A stretch of DNA of 64,000 bases from contig OX421966.1 in NCBI GenBank assembly GCA_949128115.1, positions 49,783,416 through 49,847,415 on the forward strand, written 5' to 3'. Made by a program: the position numbers and the translations under genes. Shown here one piece after another: positions 11,401 to 23,739 of the stretch; position 1 is the stretch's first letter, and every line of letters begins with the position of its first letter. Source of the stretch: Anaspis maculata (Eukaryota > Arthropoda > Insecta > Coleoptera > Scraptiidae). The notes below the pieces were generated by a model that saw only the letters and a program-made list of their open reading frames with translations, had not been told where the DNA came from and searched no databases.

Positions 11401-11897
11401 AGGGCGAGCATCACCGCTGGGCAATCCAACTGCCCAAAATTGAGGAGTGCCTCAATCACGTCCCGCATGAGAGTACGGGGTACTCCCCGTATCATATACT
11501 CTACGGTCGAGAGCCTCCAACGCCTCTGGATGCTCTCACGACCAAGCTGCTGCCCAGGAGAAAAGCAGAGACCGTAGAGGAGATACGCCGAAACGTGTTG
11601 CAGAACCTACGCCATCATGCCGAATTGAGATGCAAGCACCAGAAGGGCATTACGATGAAGCTCCGTGTCGGTGACTGGGTACTACTGCGTACAAATCCGA
11701 GCTCTGCTACCGCCTCAGGAACTTATGCCAAGTTCCTGCCGCTCTACACCGGTCCGTACGTGGTTCTGGAGATACCACATAACAACACGTATGCCATTGC
11801 TGACGTGTCCACACAAGAGCGCAAGGGCGTCTACAACATGACGAACCTGAGACTCTACTACCGCCGAGAAGCTCCGGGGGTCGTCACCACCCCGTGA
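7002..11897 (+). CDS. pol: Pol polyprotein: macro domain, protease, RT, RNase H, integrase
   Basis: Open for 1631 codons; probably expressed as Gag-Pol after the -1 shift at 7092-7098, so the first pol codon used is 7098. Positions below count from 7002. An Ala/Thr/Ser-rich repeat linker covers about 60-170, and a TARG1-like macro domain 255-397. A poly-Thr stretch near 475-495 leads to the retropepsin, with ALVDTGSE (active Asp 576) and ILGADW. The reverse transcriptase covers about 777-970 (YIDD 924-927). RNase H begins near YVQTDSSGYG (Asp 1073). The integrase has an HHCC zinc finger from ~1291 and a catalytic core with Asp 1359, Asp 1417 and Glu 1452, a D-D-35-E spacing. A GPY/F-like module (YTGPYVV) follows; there is no chromodomain. 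All catalytic motifs are intact. Confidence 0.95.
7092..7098 (+). promoter_or_regulatory. -1 ribosomal frameshift heptamer GGGAAAC
   Basis: G GGA AAC fits X XXY YYZ exactly in the gag frame (GGA at 7093-7095, AAC at 7096-7098). Slipping back one base enters the pol frame at 7098, which is open for 1600 codons. GC-rich sequence after it (7107-7125) can form a short GGCG/CGCC stem. The heptamer matches the form used by some lentiviruses. Confidence 0.75.
7180..7505 (+). repeat. GC-rich coding minisatellite (21-bp unit) in pol
   Basis: Repeats of about 21 bp (GCGACGTCCGCGACCAGCAC and variants) encode an Ala-Thr-Ser/Pro linker between the frameshift site and the macro domain. The repeat makes several frames open on the other strand; those are by-products. 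Confidence 0.9.
7764..8190 (+). other. TARG1/OARD1-type macro domain inside pol
   Basis: Residues 255-397 of pol read as a complete macro domain of the OARD1 (C6orf130/TARG1) class, which binds ADP-ribose and removes it from modified proteins. Visible landmarks are VVLKGDMF at the start, MSRGIAAEIKRRF (the glycine-containing loop and helix), QQKKVGQVA, LYLITKERAWGKPTYESL and ISCGLDRHNW. The TARG1 catalytic residues have counterparts in Lys 326 (codon 7977-7979) and Asp 367 (codon 8100-8102), 41 residues apart. This is the same spacing as I recall between Lys84 and Asp125 of the human enzyme. The ligand Asp 262 (codon 7785-7787) lies 64 before the Lys, again as in the human protein. Low-complexity linkers flank it on both sides. 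Activity is inferred; domain identity is strong. Confidence 0.88.
8416..8480 (+). repeat. (ACA)n microsatellite encoding poly-Thr in pol
   Basis: About 21 ACA triplets in frame produce a threonine tract between macro domain and protease. It is likely a flexible, length-variable linker. Confidence 0.95.
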
Positions 11898-11996
11898 GGA
11901 AGCACCTGGTGTGCTGTGAATCGAGTACATCCCTCCAGCACCTATCAAGGGACGCGAGATGACTTTCCTGTACTCATGCTGTGTAGCAGCAAAGCC

Positions 11997-12002
11997 AGGG
12001 GG
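11997..12002 (+). promoter_or_regulatory. Weak candidate polypurine tract
   Basis: AGGGGG ends four bases before the 3' LTR (TGTA between). It is the only purine run there and is shorter than usual. Confidence 0.3.
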
Positions 12003-12006
12003 TGTA

Positions 12007-15000
12007 TGTGGCAATTGCTCATGTAATTAAGTAAGGTTAGTTATAGTTTCCGGGTACATGTGAATTCAATTTGGCGAGATAAGGCCGAGAGTCGCTTGAA
12101 AGAAACCCAACGCTGAATCGAGTTATATAAGCAGGCTGTTAACAACGGGGAGCTATAGAAAAACCCGGCAGAGTCCTTGGGTAATAAAGAAATTGCTTCG
12201 TTTTTGGCCGTGGGAAATAATAACTAACTTGTGGACACTGAAATGTTTATTTAAAAGTTTCGAAAATTCGGGGAACGCCCGGATGCGACGCCATAAAACG
12301 CCCGCTGGTTTATGATATACTGAAATGCCGCAAAAAGGGCCGAAAAGGACCGCCGCCATATGGCCAGCACCTTGTCGAGTCGAGAATTTCGCTTACAAGA
12401 AAATTAAACGCGGTTAATTACCAGTTTCCAAATTGAAAACTCGTAGATGTGATTGTATGGTGGAAAGAGTAAGTTTACAGATTAGGGTGCGAAATGAGAG
12501 TCAAGTAGACACCAAACAAGAAAGGGTTTCATTCAAGCGATTCTGCCCAGTCCGGCCAGGTTGGATTACACTATTCGGGTAATTTCTTTATGTTTAGACA
12601 TAAGCCCGGAAGTTATAAACGTAAGCTAAAATATCTTGATATGTCAGCAGTCAGATGGGAGTGTGGAGGTATCGATAAGATTGTAATTATCCAAATTGGT
12701 GTGGAAAATGAGACGACTGGCGCCATCTGACGGTGAATGCTATAAGGAGTGCGGCCAGAAGGGCGATATTTGCAAGATCGAACGTGGTCGACAGAATCCA
12801 ATACGCGATCGATATCAGGGGGTGGAAAATTTGTGATTGGACGAGACTAGGGTTGGTTAAATCTCATTGGTAGAGGTGAAGGACTTTCGGAAGTGGAAAT
12901 GAGAGTGTAGCTCAGGGGATGTGGGCGAGCTCTCGAGGCTTTTTTGCTTGAGCTCTCATCGTGACAAGTTGCATTGAAAAACGTGAATCCAAGTCCTCTG
13001 GGGATTTAAGATTTTGTTCTGTCAAGGCAGTTTTTGATAAGTACAAGCGTGAAGCTAAAATTTACTAATTTACTCACTGAGTTAAATAACAGATTTCAGA
13101 TCGTTGTTTGCATTTAAAGAATTCAAATTCCAAGTCAATTAAACAGATTAAAGTCAGTTCGGTGGTCGGAAATTTCCACAAAAGTCAAAAAGGAGTTTCA
13201 GTGAAAATTTCGTGGGTTCAGATTGCTAAATTAAATCAGGGTTAATTCGCGTGGTGGGTTTGGTGTAAATTCAATTAGAAAGAGGTGATATTGTGTGTGT
13301 GTTGGAGACAGCACAACAGGCAGCAGGCTTCAAGTCGAAATTCTGAGCATCGGGACCAAGGAATAGGAAAATCGCTGCTACTTCGCCGGTCGTCAAATAA
13401 AGGTTGGTCTCGTTTTCTGCACTAATTGAGGTTTAAAATATTATTAATTACCGGCCGTGGAAACCAATGCTGCTGAAAAATTAAATAAGGATTAGAAGTC
13501 CACAGAAAATTGTAGCTAAGTGTAATTCGAGGGTACCAGCCGAGAAATTTGGTATTGCCTTCCCGCCAATGGCTCAGCCGGCTCACTGCCCCGAACACGT
13601 GAAAGTTCATCAAATGAATTAAATGCACCCTGATTGGCCACTAGGCGAGCGCCATTATTGTTCCATCTTGCAACAACAAAAATTACTTCCGTCACAGGCT
13701 AAAGAATCGGCCGGACACCATCGGCAAGACGAATCTCCAAGCCTCATCATGCGAATGAAATTTCAAGCCTTTTTTCTTTCTCTCGATCAAGCAGACGACC
13801 GCAATGGCAAAGAAAATTTACAGTTCAAGTCCACCAAAAGGGCGGCTGCAAATTGCCCACCTTTAAAGACATCACCTATAAACACCGCCAAAATGCGAAA
13901 GTCTCGCGCGAGATTCGATAAACGAAGGGTTGTGATCAGAAAGGGTTCAACATAACTCCGTGGGGGCGCGTCGCGAGAATCCGTTGGGTCATCGAAGACT
14001 TGAGCTGAGGCGCGACGCCCGAAGAGACCAATAGCGAGAGCGTCGTAATTACTTCCCTCCAAATATCTGTTGAAAAATTCTGTCCAAGGATTGTTATTTT
14101 CTGCCACCGGCAACTTCAGCCACGTCGAAATAAAATTATTCAAAGAAAGCCACCGTGATTCTCTTAGCAGTATCGAGGTTTCAGGTGAGCTCGAGCCGTT
14201 TTGTGGTGAAAAACCATACCTGCACTTTCCTTCGGCGCCGTTAGCTAGGTGTAGTGTAGGAGACATTTACTGTTGTTTTGAGAGCCATTAAAATGGTATT
14301 TGAAGTGTGAATCCGGCAGTTATAATGCCATTAGATGATAAAGTTATTGAGATGGGAAAATATCCCATATCTCATTGTTTGAAGGCATACGATCAAAGCT
14401 GAAGCTGTCGTACAAAGCCAACGAGTGAAAAATTATAATCAAAATTTGACGATTATCAAAGTCAAGTCAAAGCACGGCAAATTGTTGGTTTCCAGGACAG
14501 GTGGTTGATAAGGCGTAGGTGATTTGTAAGCCTGCGTCAAGCGACAGAATTGTGTGATAACATTAGTGTGATTACTGACATGGAATTCAGTGTTTATTGT
14601 TGTTACTCTGGGCGTCATGTTTTGTAAAACGTCGCTACGTTCCGTATTTCGAGCAGTCAAGTGTTTAATTTGCGTTGCGGTTTAGGTAGAGTTTCTTCCC
14701 CTTTGGTTTAGCTCAAATTTGAATTGTTGTTAAATTTGGATAGGGTTTTCTTTCAGGTATCATGGCAACGTCCTCCGTGTTATTTCAATAAGTTAGGTCG
14801 TTTACAATAGGGATTTAATCTGCGGGTAGGCAGAGCTGTACCAACTGTAGCAAGTCCCTAAAATCACAGCACAAGACCATCCTGGTGGGTTTTCCGTGGT
14901 TTCCCCACCAGGTCAATAGGCGAATGCCATGGTTACATTTTCCACGAGGAGGTCAGTATGACTCCGATTACGCTAATTAATTAGAGGACTGTGATTTGAT

Positions 15001-15438
15001 TTAAAATAGGATATTTAAAGAAATCTCCCACTGACTAGGGTAGGATTAAGGACCTGTGTATCAATTGTCTTCTCTCTATTATGACTTTGTTGTAATAAAC
15101 AGGATTGTGGTTGACTTTCGTGTTATATCTCTCTGTTTAGTACCTGTTCTCTTGTGTCACTTATCAATGAAAGAACAAGCGGTTATGAATTAATTTGACA
15201 ACGTAGGGAAAAGTGGAATGGGACTCTATCAGCGGAGCTTCTCGTACTGTCACTTTCTTTGACAGAGCCAGTGAAAGGGTTAGTGAAAGAAAAGGGGTGG
15301 ATCTATTAGCGGAGTCCACCTCAGTGTTTGTGAATCTACTGTAAGAGGCCAGACAGCAGTTAAGTATGGTTTACACTTTTGTTAGACGATCACGCCGGAA
15401 TATCAACTGACGGGTTAGGAGAAAGGGGTTGTACCGTT

Positions 15439-15441
<3 letters not shown>
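12007..15441 (+). repeat. 3' long terminal repeat (3435 bp)
   Basis: Same length as, and nearly identical to, 521-3955. It is followed immediately by (AT)19. The TATA box copy is at 12124-12131. Confidence 0.95.
13787..14266 (-). other. Antisense 159-codon open frame in the 3' LTR
   Basis: LTR duplicate of the frame at 2301-2780. It is included only because it is the longest open frame in the LTR. No recognisable domain. Confidence 0.2.

Positions 15442-15479
<38 letters not shown>
15442..15479. repeat. (AT)19 microsatellite
   Basis: Pure AT dinucleotides between the 3' LTR and the left end of the satellite-bearing element. With 511-520 it is the tract split by the retrotransposon. Confidence 0.95.
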
Positions 15480-15481
<2 letters not shown>

Positions 15482-18400
15482 TGATGGATGATGTATTTCG
15501 GGCTCGCGGCATATTTTGTGACAAACAATGTAAAAAAAAATATTTTCTACACAGATTCACATTGTTGGACGTCTCATGACATTTTAGGACGTAATTTTCA
15601 GGTAATCCCATCGCCAATGTTGGTTTTCAAATATATATATTTGAATTATATTTCTAAATGTACATGATGTATTTTGAGCTCCCGGCATAATTTGAAAAGA
15701 AAATGCATTTGTTCACGTATTTATATTATTTGTCACCTTCCAATGTACTTCCTTTTGAGATTTGTCGTCTGGATTATTCCACTCTACATTTTTTCTCGAA
15801 AATGTTTCGAGAGACTGATTTACGTCATACACGGTCATGATCAAAAAGTTCATAATGTATTTCGGACTCACATGGGCTCATCGAGAATGTGAATTGGGCT
15901 CTATACAACAATTTGCGAAATTACGCCCATTGTTTATGAATTTATGTTCTCAGATGTCTCTTAACCTCATAGAACGTGATTCTCAAGTTAATTTGTTACG
16001 ATTTGACTGTTAAAGCACTCGTATCATTTATATTTCGGGTGAACAACTACGAAAATTGTCGAAAAAACGAGTTCCTGTCGTAAAGTGCACAGTAGCTTTT
16101 ATTTCGAGTTTGGGACGTTTCCATTTTTCTATAGTTGAATAACTTCAAATTTCTCGGTTAATCAGGTCCTACGTCACCATTTCTACAATGTGCGCGTCCG
16201 TTCTTGTCCATACTGTCTTTTCAAAAAAATCTCCGGGAGCCCAAACTACGTCATACACGAGCACGACCAAAACGTTCAGAACGTATTTTGGGCTCACATG
16301 TTCATAAAAAATGTGAAATGGGCTCGCGACAGCTTTCAATCCAATTCAAATTCCTCTCCTTATTACATTCTTTCTTTTGTACATGAATAACAATTTGATC
16401 AATTCTTATTTTGTTAGATGCCTCCCAACAAATACCACTTTCTTGATGCTGCCATCCGAGTTTTTCTACCTCATTTTCGCCCACAATTTCTTCGGGAGCC
16501 CGGTGAACGTCATGCACGGGCATAATAGAAGAATTTATGATGTATTTTGGGCTCACATGGGCTTATCAAGAATGTGAATGAGCGCTCCACAATATTTTTT
16601 AACGCTGAGTTCTCCCTGTAAAGTGCACAATAGGTTCGATTTCGAAGTTGGGATGTTTTCAGTAATCCATTCTTGAATAATTTTGAGTTTCTGGGTCGAA
16701 CAGGTCTCACGTTGCTATTTCTAAAATGTTATGTACCGTTTTTGTCCACTTTTGACTTATTTCCACAAAATCCTTCGGGAGCCCAATCCACATTAAGCAC
16801 GAACATGATTGAAAAGTTCAAGACGTATTTCGGGCTCACATGCTTATCCAAAATGTGGAATGAGCTCTCTACATATTTTGTACATAAATGCCATTTCTTT
16901 GATAATTATTTTGTTAGATGGTCCTCAACAAATACTACATTCTTGAAGTTACCATCCAGGTTTTTCCACCTCATTTCTGCCAAAGAAAAATTTTGGGAGC
17001 CTTGATTACGTCATGCGCGGGATGGATGAAAGAATTCATGATGTATTTCGGGCTCACATGGACTCATCGAGAATGTGAATTGAGCTCTTTGCAATATTTT
17101 ATGGAAAAATGACATTTATTTACATAATTTGTATCCAAACACCTCTCAATTTCCTTTGACGTGATTTGCAACTTATTTTGTCACATTTTCAAAATTTATC
17201 ATAGATTCGTTTTGAACAGCTGCAAAAATTTTAGAAAAAATAGGTTCCCGTTGCAAAGTACAGAATAGGTTTTATTTCAAGTTTTAGATGTTTTCAGAAA
17301 TCCATTCTTGAATAATTTTGAGTTTTTGGGTCAGAGAGGTCTCACTGTGCCATTTCTGCAATGATATAGTCCGTTTCTGGCCACTTTTGACTTTCTTCCA
17401 CGAAAACCCTCGAGAGTCCAATCTACATTCTGCACGAACACGATTGAAAAGTTCAAGACGTATTTTGGACTCTCATGCTAATCCAAAATGTGGAATGGGC
17501 TCTTGACATATTTTGTACGTGAATGTAATTTTTTGATTTATTATTCTGTCAGATGCTTCCCAACAAATATTACATTTTTGAAGGACTATCCGGGTTTTTC
17601 CACCTCATTTCTGCCCAAAAAAATTCGGGAGCCCTGATTACATATTGCGCGAGCTGGATGAAAGAGTTCATGATGTATTTCAGGCTCACATGGACTCATC
17701 GAGAATGTGAATTGAGCTCTCTACAATGTTTTGTGGAAAAATGCCATTTGTTTACATAATTTGTTTTCAAACACCTCTCAATCTTCTATAACGTGATAAG
17801 CAACTTATTTCGTCACAGTCTCAAAATTTATCATAGATGTGTTTTGAACAGCTGCAAAAATTGTAGAAAAAATAGGTTCCCAGTTGTAAAGTGCAAAATA
17901 GGGTTTATTTCAAGTTTTGATTGTTTTCAGAAATCCATTTTTGAATAATTTTGAGTTTTGGTGTCAAACAGGTCTCACGGTGCTATTTCTGTAATGATAT
18001 AGTCGTTTTCTGGCCACTCTTGACTTTTTTTCACAAAAACCTTCGGGAGCCCAATTTACGTTATACACGAGCACTATTGAAGTGTTCAAGACCTATTTCG
18101 GGCTCACATGATCATCCAAAATATGAAATGGGCTCTCGACATATTTTGCACATAACTGTCATTCTGGTAAATTATTATTGTGTTAGACGCCTACCAACAA
18201 ATACTACTTTCGTGATGTTGTCATTCCGGTTTTTCAACTTATTCTCCGCCCAAAAATTTTTCGGGAGCCTGAATAACGTCATGCACAGGCTCGACAAAAA
18301 AATTCATGATGTATTTTGGGCTCACATGGACTCACCGAGAATGTAAATTTGGCTCTCTATGATATTTTGTGAAAAAATGCCATTTGTTTATAACTATTTG

Positions 18401-21400
18401 TTTTCGAACACCTCTCAATCTTCTAGAACGTTAGTCCCAAGTTGTTCCGTCACATTTCACAAAATTTGTCCTAAATTTGGTTTGAACAGCTGCAAAAATT
18501 CTTAAAAAAGATAGGTTCTTATTGTAAAGTGCAGAATGGGTTTTATTTCAAGTTTTGGATGTTTTCAGAAATCCATATTCTTGAATAATTTCAAGTTTTT
18601 GTGTCAAACAGGTCTCACGGTGCTATTTTTCCAATGAAATAGTCCGTTTTTATCCCCTACAGACTTTTGTCATGAAAACTTCCCGCAGTCCAATCCACAT
18701 CATGCACGAGCACGATTGAAGTGTACAAGACGTATTTCGGGCTCACATGCTCATTCAAAATGTGGAATGGACTCTCGACATATTTTGTACATGAATGTCA
18801 TTTTTTCAATAACTATTTTGTCAGATACTTCCCAACAAATATCATATTGTTGAAGTTACCATTCAGGTTTTTCCACGTCATTTCCGCCCAAAAAAAATAA
18901 AAATTGGGAGCCCTAATCACGTATTGCGCGGGCTGGATGAAAGAATTCATGATGTATTTCGGGCTCACATCGAGAATGTGAATTGAGCTCTGTGGAAAAA
19001 TGCCATTGGTTTACATAATTTGTTTTCGAACACCTCTCAATCTTCTATAACGTGATAGGCAAGTTATTTCGTCACATTTTCAAAATCTATCATAGATGTG
19101 TTTTAAACTGCTGCAAAAATTGTAGAAAAAATAGGTTCCCGTTGTAAAGTGCAGAATAGGGTTTATTTCAAGTTTTGGATGTTTTCAGAAATCCATTTTT
19201 GAATAATTTTGAGTTTTTGGGTCAAACAGGTCTCACGGTGCTATTTCTACAATGATATAGTCGGTTTCTGACAGTTTGTGTCCACTTTTGACTTTTTTTT
19301 CACAAAAACCCTCACGAGCCCAATCGTCGTATTTCGGGCTCACATGCTCATTCAAAATATGAAATGGGCTCTCGACATATTTTGCACATAACTGCCATTC
19401 TGGTGGATTAGAGGGTAAGCTATTATCGTGTTAGACGCCTACCACCAAATACTACTTTCGTGATGTTGTCATTCTGGCTTTTTCACTAATTCTCCGCCCA
19501 AAATTTTTTTGGGAGACTGATTTACGTCATGCACGGGCTCGACAAAAAAATTCATGATGTATTTCGGGCTCACATGGACTCGCCGAGAATGTGAATTGGG
19601 CTATCTGCAATATTTTGTGGAAAAATGCCATTTGTTTACATAATTTGTTTTCAAATACCTCTCAATCTTCTATGACGTGATAAGCAAGTTATTTCGTCAC
19701 AGTTTGAAAATTTATCATTGATTGGTTTTGAACCGCTGCAAAAATTGTAGAAAAAATAGGTTCCCCGTTGTAAAGTGCAGAACAGGGTTTATTTCAAGTT
19801 TTGGATGTTTCAAAAAATCCATTTTTGAATAATTTTGAGTTTTTGTGTCAAACTGGTCTCACGGTGCTATTTCTACAATGATATAGTGCTTTTCTGGCAA
19901 CTTTTGACTTTTTTTCACAGAAACCTTTGGGAGCCCAATCTACGTTATACACGAGCACAATTGAAGTGTTCAAGATGTATTTTATGCTCACATGCTTATC
20001 CAAACTATGGAATGGGCTTTCGACATATGCACAGAACAGCCATTCTGGCAAATTATTATTGTGTTAGAGGCCTACCAACAAATACCACTTTCGGGATGTT
20101 GTCATTCCGGTTTTGCAACTTGTTCTCCGGCCAACATTTTTTCGGGAGCCTGATTAACGCCATGCACGGGCCCAACAGAAAAATTCATGATGTATTTTGG
20201 ACTCACTAGGACTCACCGAGAATGTGAATTGGGCTCTCTTTAATATTTTGTGGAAAAATGCCATTTGTTCATAAATATTTGGTTTCAAACACCTCTCAAT
20301 CTTCTAGAACGTGAGTCCCAAGTTATTCTGTCACATTTTTCAAAATTTGTCCTCAATTTGGTTTGAACAACTGCAAAAAATTTGAAAAAGATAGGTTCCC
20401 GTTGTAAAGTGCAGAATGGGTTTTATTTGAAGTTTCTGATGTTTTCAGAAATCCATTCTTGAATAATTTTATGTTTTTGATTCAAACAAGTCTCACGGTG
20501 CTATTTTTCCAACAAAATAGTCCGTTTTTGTTCTCTTAAGACTTTTTTTCATGAAAACCTTCGGCAGCCGAATCTAAATCATGCACGAGCACGCTTGAAG
20601 TGTACAAGACGTATTTCGGGCTCACATGCTCATCCAAAATGAGGAATGGGCTGTCAACATATTTTGCACATACCTGCCATTTTGGTAAATTATGATTGTG
20701 TTAGATTTTTCCCAACAAATACCTACTACATTCTTGAAGTTGCCATACAGGCTCTTCCACCTCATTTTCGCCAAAAAAATCTCAGGAGTCTGATTTACGT
20801 CACGCATGGGCATGATGTAAAAATTCATGATGTATTTCGGACTCACATGGACTCATCGAGAATTCAATTTGTGATGTTTACAATATTTTTGTGGGAAATG
20901 CCATTTGTTTACTTATGTATGTTCTAAGACGTCTTTCAATCTTAGAGAATAAAGTTCCCAAGTTATCCATTTTTGAATGATTTCGAGTTTTTGGGTCGAA
21001 CAGGTCCCACGGTGCTATTTTTTATAATGATAAAGACCGTTTTTTGTCCACTTCCGACTTTTTTTACAAAAACCTTCGGGAGCCTAATCTACATTATGCA
21101 CGAGCACGATTGAGATATTCAAGACGTATTTCGGGCTCACATGCTTATGCAAAATGAGGAATGGGCTCTCAACATATTTTGCACATACCTGCCATTTTGT
21201 AAATTAATAGTCTGTTAGACACCTACCAATAAAAATACTACTTTCGTGATGTTGTCATTCCAATTTTTTCAACTTATTTTCCGCCCAAATTTTTTTTCGG
21301 GAGCCTGATAAACGTCATGCACGGGCTCGACGAAAGAATCCATAATGTATTTCGGGCTCACATGGATTCATCGAGAATGTGAATTTGGCTCTCTACAATA

Positions 21401-23185
21401 TTTTGTAAAAAAATGCCATTTGTTTACAAATATTTGTTTTCAAACACCTTTCAATCTTCTAGAACGTGATTCCCAAGTTATTGAGTCACATTTTCAAAAA
21501 TGTATCCTAGATTTGGTTTGAACAGCTGCAAAAATTTCAGAAAAGATAGGTTATCGTGTGTAAGTGCAGAATAAGTTTTATTTCAAGTTTTGGATGTTTT
21601 CAGAAATCCATTCTTGAATAATCCCAAGTTTTTTAGTTGGACAGGTCCCATGGTGCTATTTTTACAATGATATAGTCAGTTTTTGTCCACTTCTGACTTT
21701 TCTCACAAGAACCTTCGGGAGCCCAATCTACATTATGTACGAGTACGATTGAAATATTCAAGACGTATTTGGAGCTCACATGCTTATCCAAAATAAGGAA
21801 TGGGCTATCAACATATTTTGCACATACCTGCCATTTTGTAAATTATTATTGTGTGAGACACCTACCAATAAAAATACTACTTTCGTGATGTTGTCATTCC
21901 AATTTTTTCAACTTATTTTCCGCCCAAATTTTTTTTCGGGAGCCTGATGAACGTCATGCACGGGCTCGACGAAAGAATCCATAATGTATTTCGGGCTCAC
22001 ATGGATTCATCGAGAATGTGAATTTGGCTCTCTACAATATTTTGTAAAAAAATGCCATTTGTTTACAAATATTTGTTTTCAAACACCTTTCAATCTTCTA
22101 GAACGTGATTCCCAAGTTATTGAGTCACATTTTCAAAAATGTATCCTAGATTTGGTTTAAACAGCTGCAAAAATTTCAGAAAAGATAGGTTATCGTGTGT
22201 AAGTGCAGAATAAGTTTTATTTCAAGTTTTGGATGTTTTCAGAAATCCATTCTTGAATAATTCCAAGTTTTTTAGTTGGACAGGTCCCATGGTGCTATTT
22301 TTACAATGATATAGTCCGTTTTTGTCCACTTCTGACTTTTCTCACAAGAACCTTCGGGAGCCCAATCTACATTATGTACGAGTACGATTGAAATATTCAA
22401 GACGTATTTGGAGCTCACATGCTTATCCAAAATAAGGAATGGGCTCTCAACATATTTTGCACATACCTGCCATTTTGTTAAATTATTATTGTGTTAGACG
22501 CCTACCAACAAATACTACTTTCGTGACGTTGTCATTCTGATAATTTCGACTTATTTTTCGCTCAAAATTTTCTAGGGAGCCTAATTTACGTCATGCACGG
22601 GCTCGACGAAAGAATTCATGATGTATTTCGGGCTCGCATGGACTTGAAAAGAATGTGAATTGGGCTGTCTACAATATTTTGTAGAAAAATGTCATTTGGT
22701 GTCATATTTTGTTTTCAAAGACCTCTCAATCTTATGAAACGTGATTCCAAAGTTATTTAGTCTCTTTTTTCAAAATTTGTTCTAGATTTGATTTGAACAG
22801 CTGCGAAAATTCCAGAAAAGATAGGTTCCCATGGTAATAAACAGTGCAGAATAGGTATTATTTCAAGTTTTGGATGTCTTCAGAAATTCATTCTTGAATA
22901 ATTTCTAGTTTTTGGGTTGAACCGGTCCCACGGTGCCATTTTTACAAATTTATAGGCCGTCTTTTGTCCACTTCTGATTTTTTCTACGAAAATCTTCGGG
23001 AGCCCAATCTACATTATGCACGAGCACGTTTAAAATGTTCAAGACGTATTTCGGGCTCACATGCTTATCCAAAGTGAAGAATGGGCTCTCAACATATCAT
23101 TTTGTACGAAAATGCCATACGCCTCCCAACAAATACCACTTTTTTCGCCCAAACTTTTTTCAAGGGCTTGATTCACGTCATGATT
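15480..23185 (+). repeat. Tandem array of ~635-bp satellite units
   Basis: The marker GTATTTCGGGCTCACATGG recurs near 16537, 17040, 17672, 18308, 18951, 19556, 20190, 20830, 21347, 21987 and 22622, a spacing of mostly 605-643 bp (two short units near 505-517). A related marker with CACATGCTTATCC recurs between them, about 415 bp after each. Each unit is thus two diverged half-modules sharing CGGGAGCC...GTATTTCGGGCTC. The leftmost part (15480-16500) is the most diverged. Open frames of 60-130 codons here change from unit to unit and are not genes. Confidence 0.9.
21181..22459 (+). repeat. Two nearly identical adjacent satellite units
   Basis: 21181-21820 and 21821-22459 differ at only a handful of positions over 640 bp, while other units are clearly more diverged. 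This marks the most recent duplication in the array. Confidence 0.85.
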
Positions 23186-23574
23186 GACTTTTAGATACAT
23201 AAGTATCAGATTTCAAAAAAATTTCCTGTTGAAAGTGCAAAATAATTCAGACGCATGCGCATGTGAGCAAGTTCTTGGACTAGAGTTGACATTGGTTGTG
23301 ATGTTGGGCGTCTGCGTAGGGCGTGGCTTCCCGCACTAAGCGATTGTATACAGTTTCTCCTTTCTCCCTTCAACTGGTATAATAAGCAGCGACAGCCTAG
23401 TGTTTCGGCTGAAGATTCAAAATAACCGGAATTCACAATTAACAGTTGAAAAGATCCGCCGTTAAATGATGCCGTCTCCCTTGCACTCAAAGTCTTTAAT
23501 TGGGAGCTTTGCGTAAGAGGCAGCAGGAGATGAGCTGTTTGCGGTCACATTGCTATCAGAGTACTATTTACTTA

Positions 23575-23739
23575 AGGTGCGTTCAGTCAGCTTATTTAGC
23601 CGCAAGTTTTAATTTTAGTCGCAAGCGCAGCGACGCCCATTGGCTCTTATGAACCAGCCTCCTCGGAACAGCCAATAAGCGATGCAGCGCTTACGGCTAA
23701 AACTAAAATTGCGGCTGAATAAGCTGACTGAACGCACCT
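23575..23739. mobile_element. 165-bp PIF/Harbinger-like MITE
   Basis: Terminal inverted repeats of about 54 bp start AGGTGCGTTCAGTCAGCTTA, with the complement ending at 23739. TTA flanks both sides (23572-23574 and 23740-23742), the 3-bp TWA duplication typical of PIF/Harbinger. There is no coding capacity. Confidence 0.75.

Larger units (their letters stand above)
521..15441 (+). mobile_element. Complete Ty3/gypsy LTR retrotransposon with macro-domain pol
   Basis: This 14.9-kb element has two direct LTRs of 3435 bp (521-3955 and 12007-15441), each starting TGTGGC and ending TTACA. Internal parts in order are a tRNA-His-type primer site, a 1.8-kb leader, gag, a -1 frameshift site and pol (macro domain, protease, RT, RNase H, integrase). 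The RT-RNase H-integrase order is that of Ty3/gypsy. No env frame exists: only 109 bp separate the pol stop from the 3' LTR. Frames are intact, the LTRs have equal length, and I noticed only two substitutions between them (699/12185 and 2698/14184 regions), which implies a recent, possibly still active copy. It sits in an AT microsatellite at the edge of the satellite-bearing element to its right. Confidence 0.95.

Noticed and set aside
11898..12006. An env gene after pol
   Set aside because: Only 109 bp lie between the pol stop and the 3' LTR.
15379..15617. Frames with Tyr-Ile repeats around the AT tract (also 24063-24326)
   Set aside because: Translation of an AT microsatellite.
15674..20927. 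Frames of 60-131 codons with related sequences in the satellite region
   Set aside because: They follow the tandem units and shift or break from unit to unit; no start, stop or frame is conserved.
16500..23100. CRISPR-like regular repeat array
   Set aside because: Repeats are ~635 bp and spacers are not unique; the DNA is eukaryotic.
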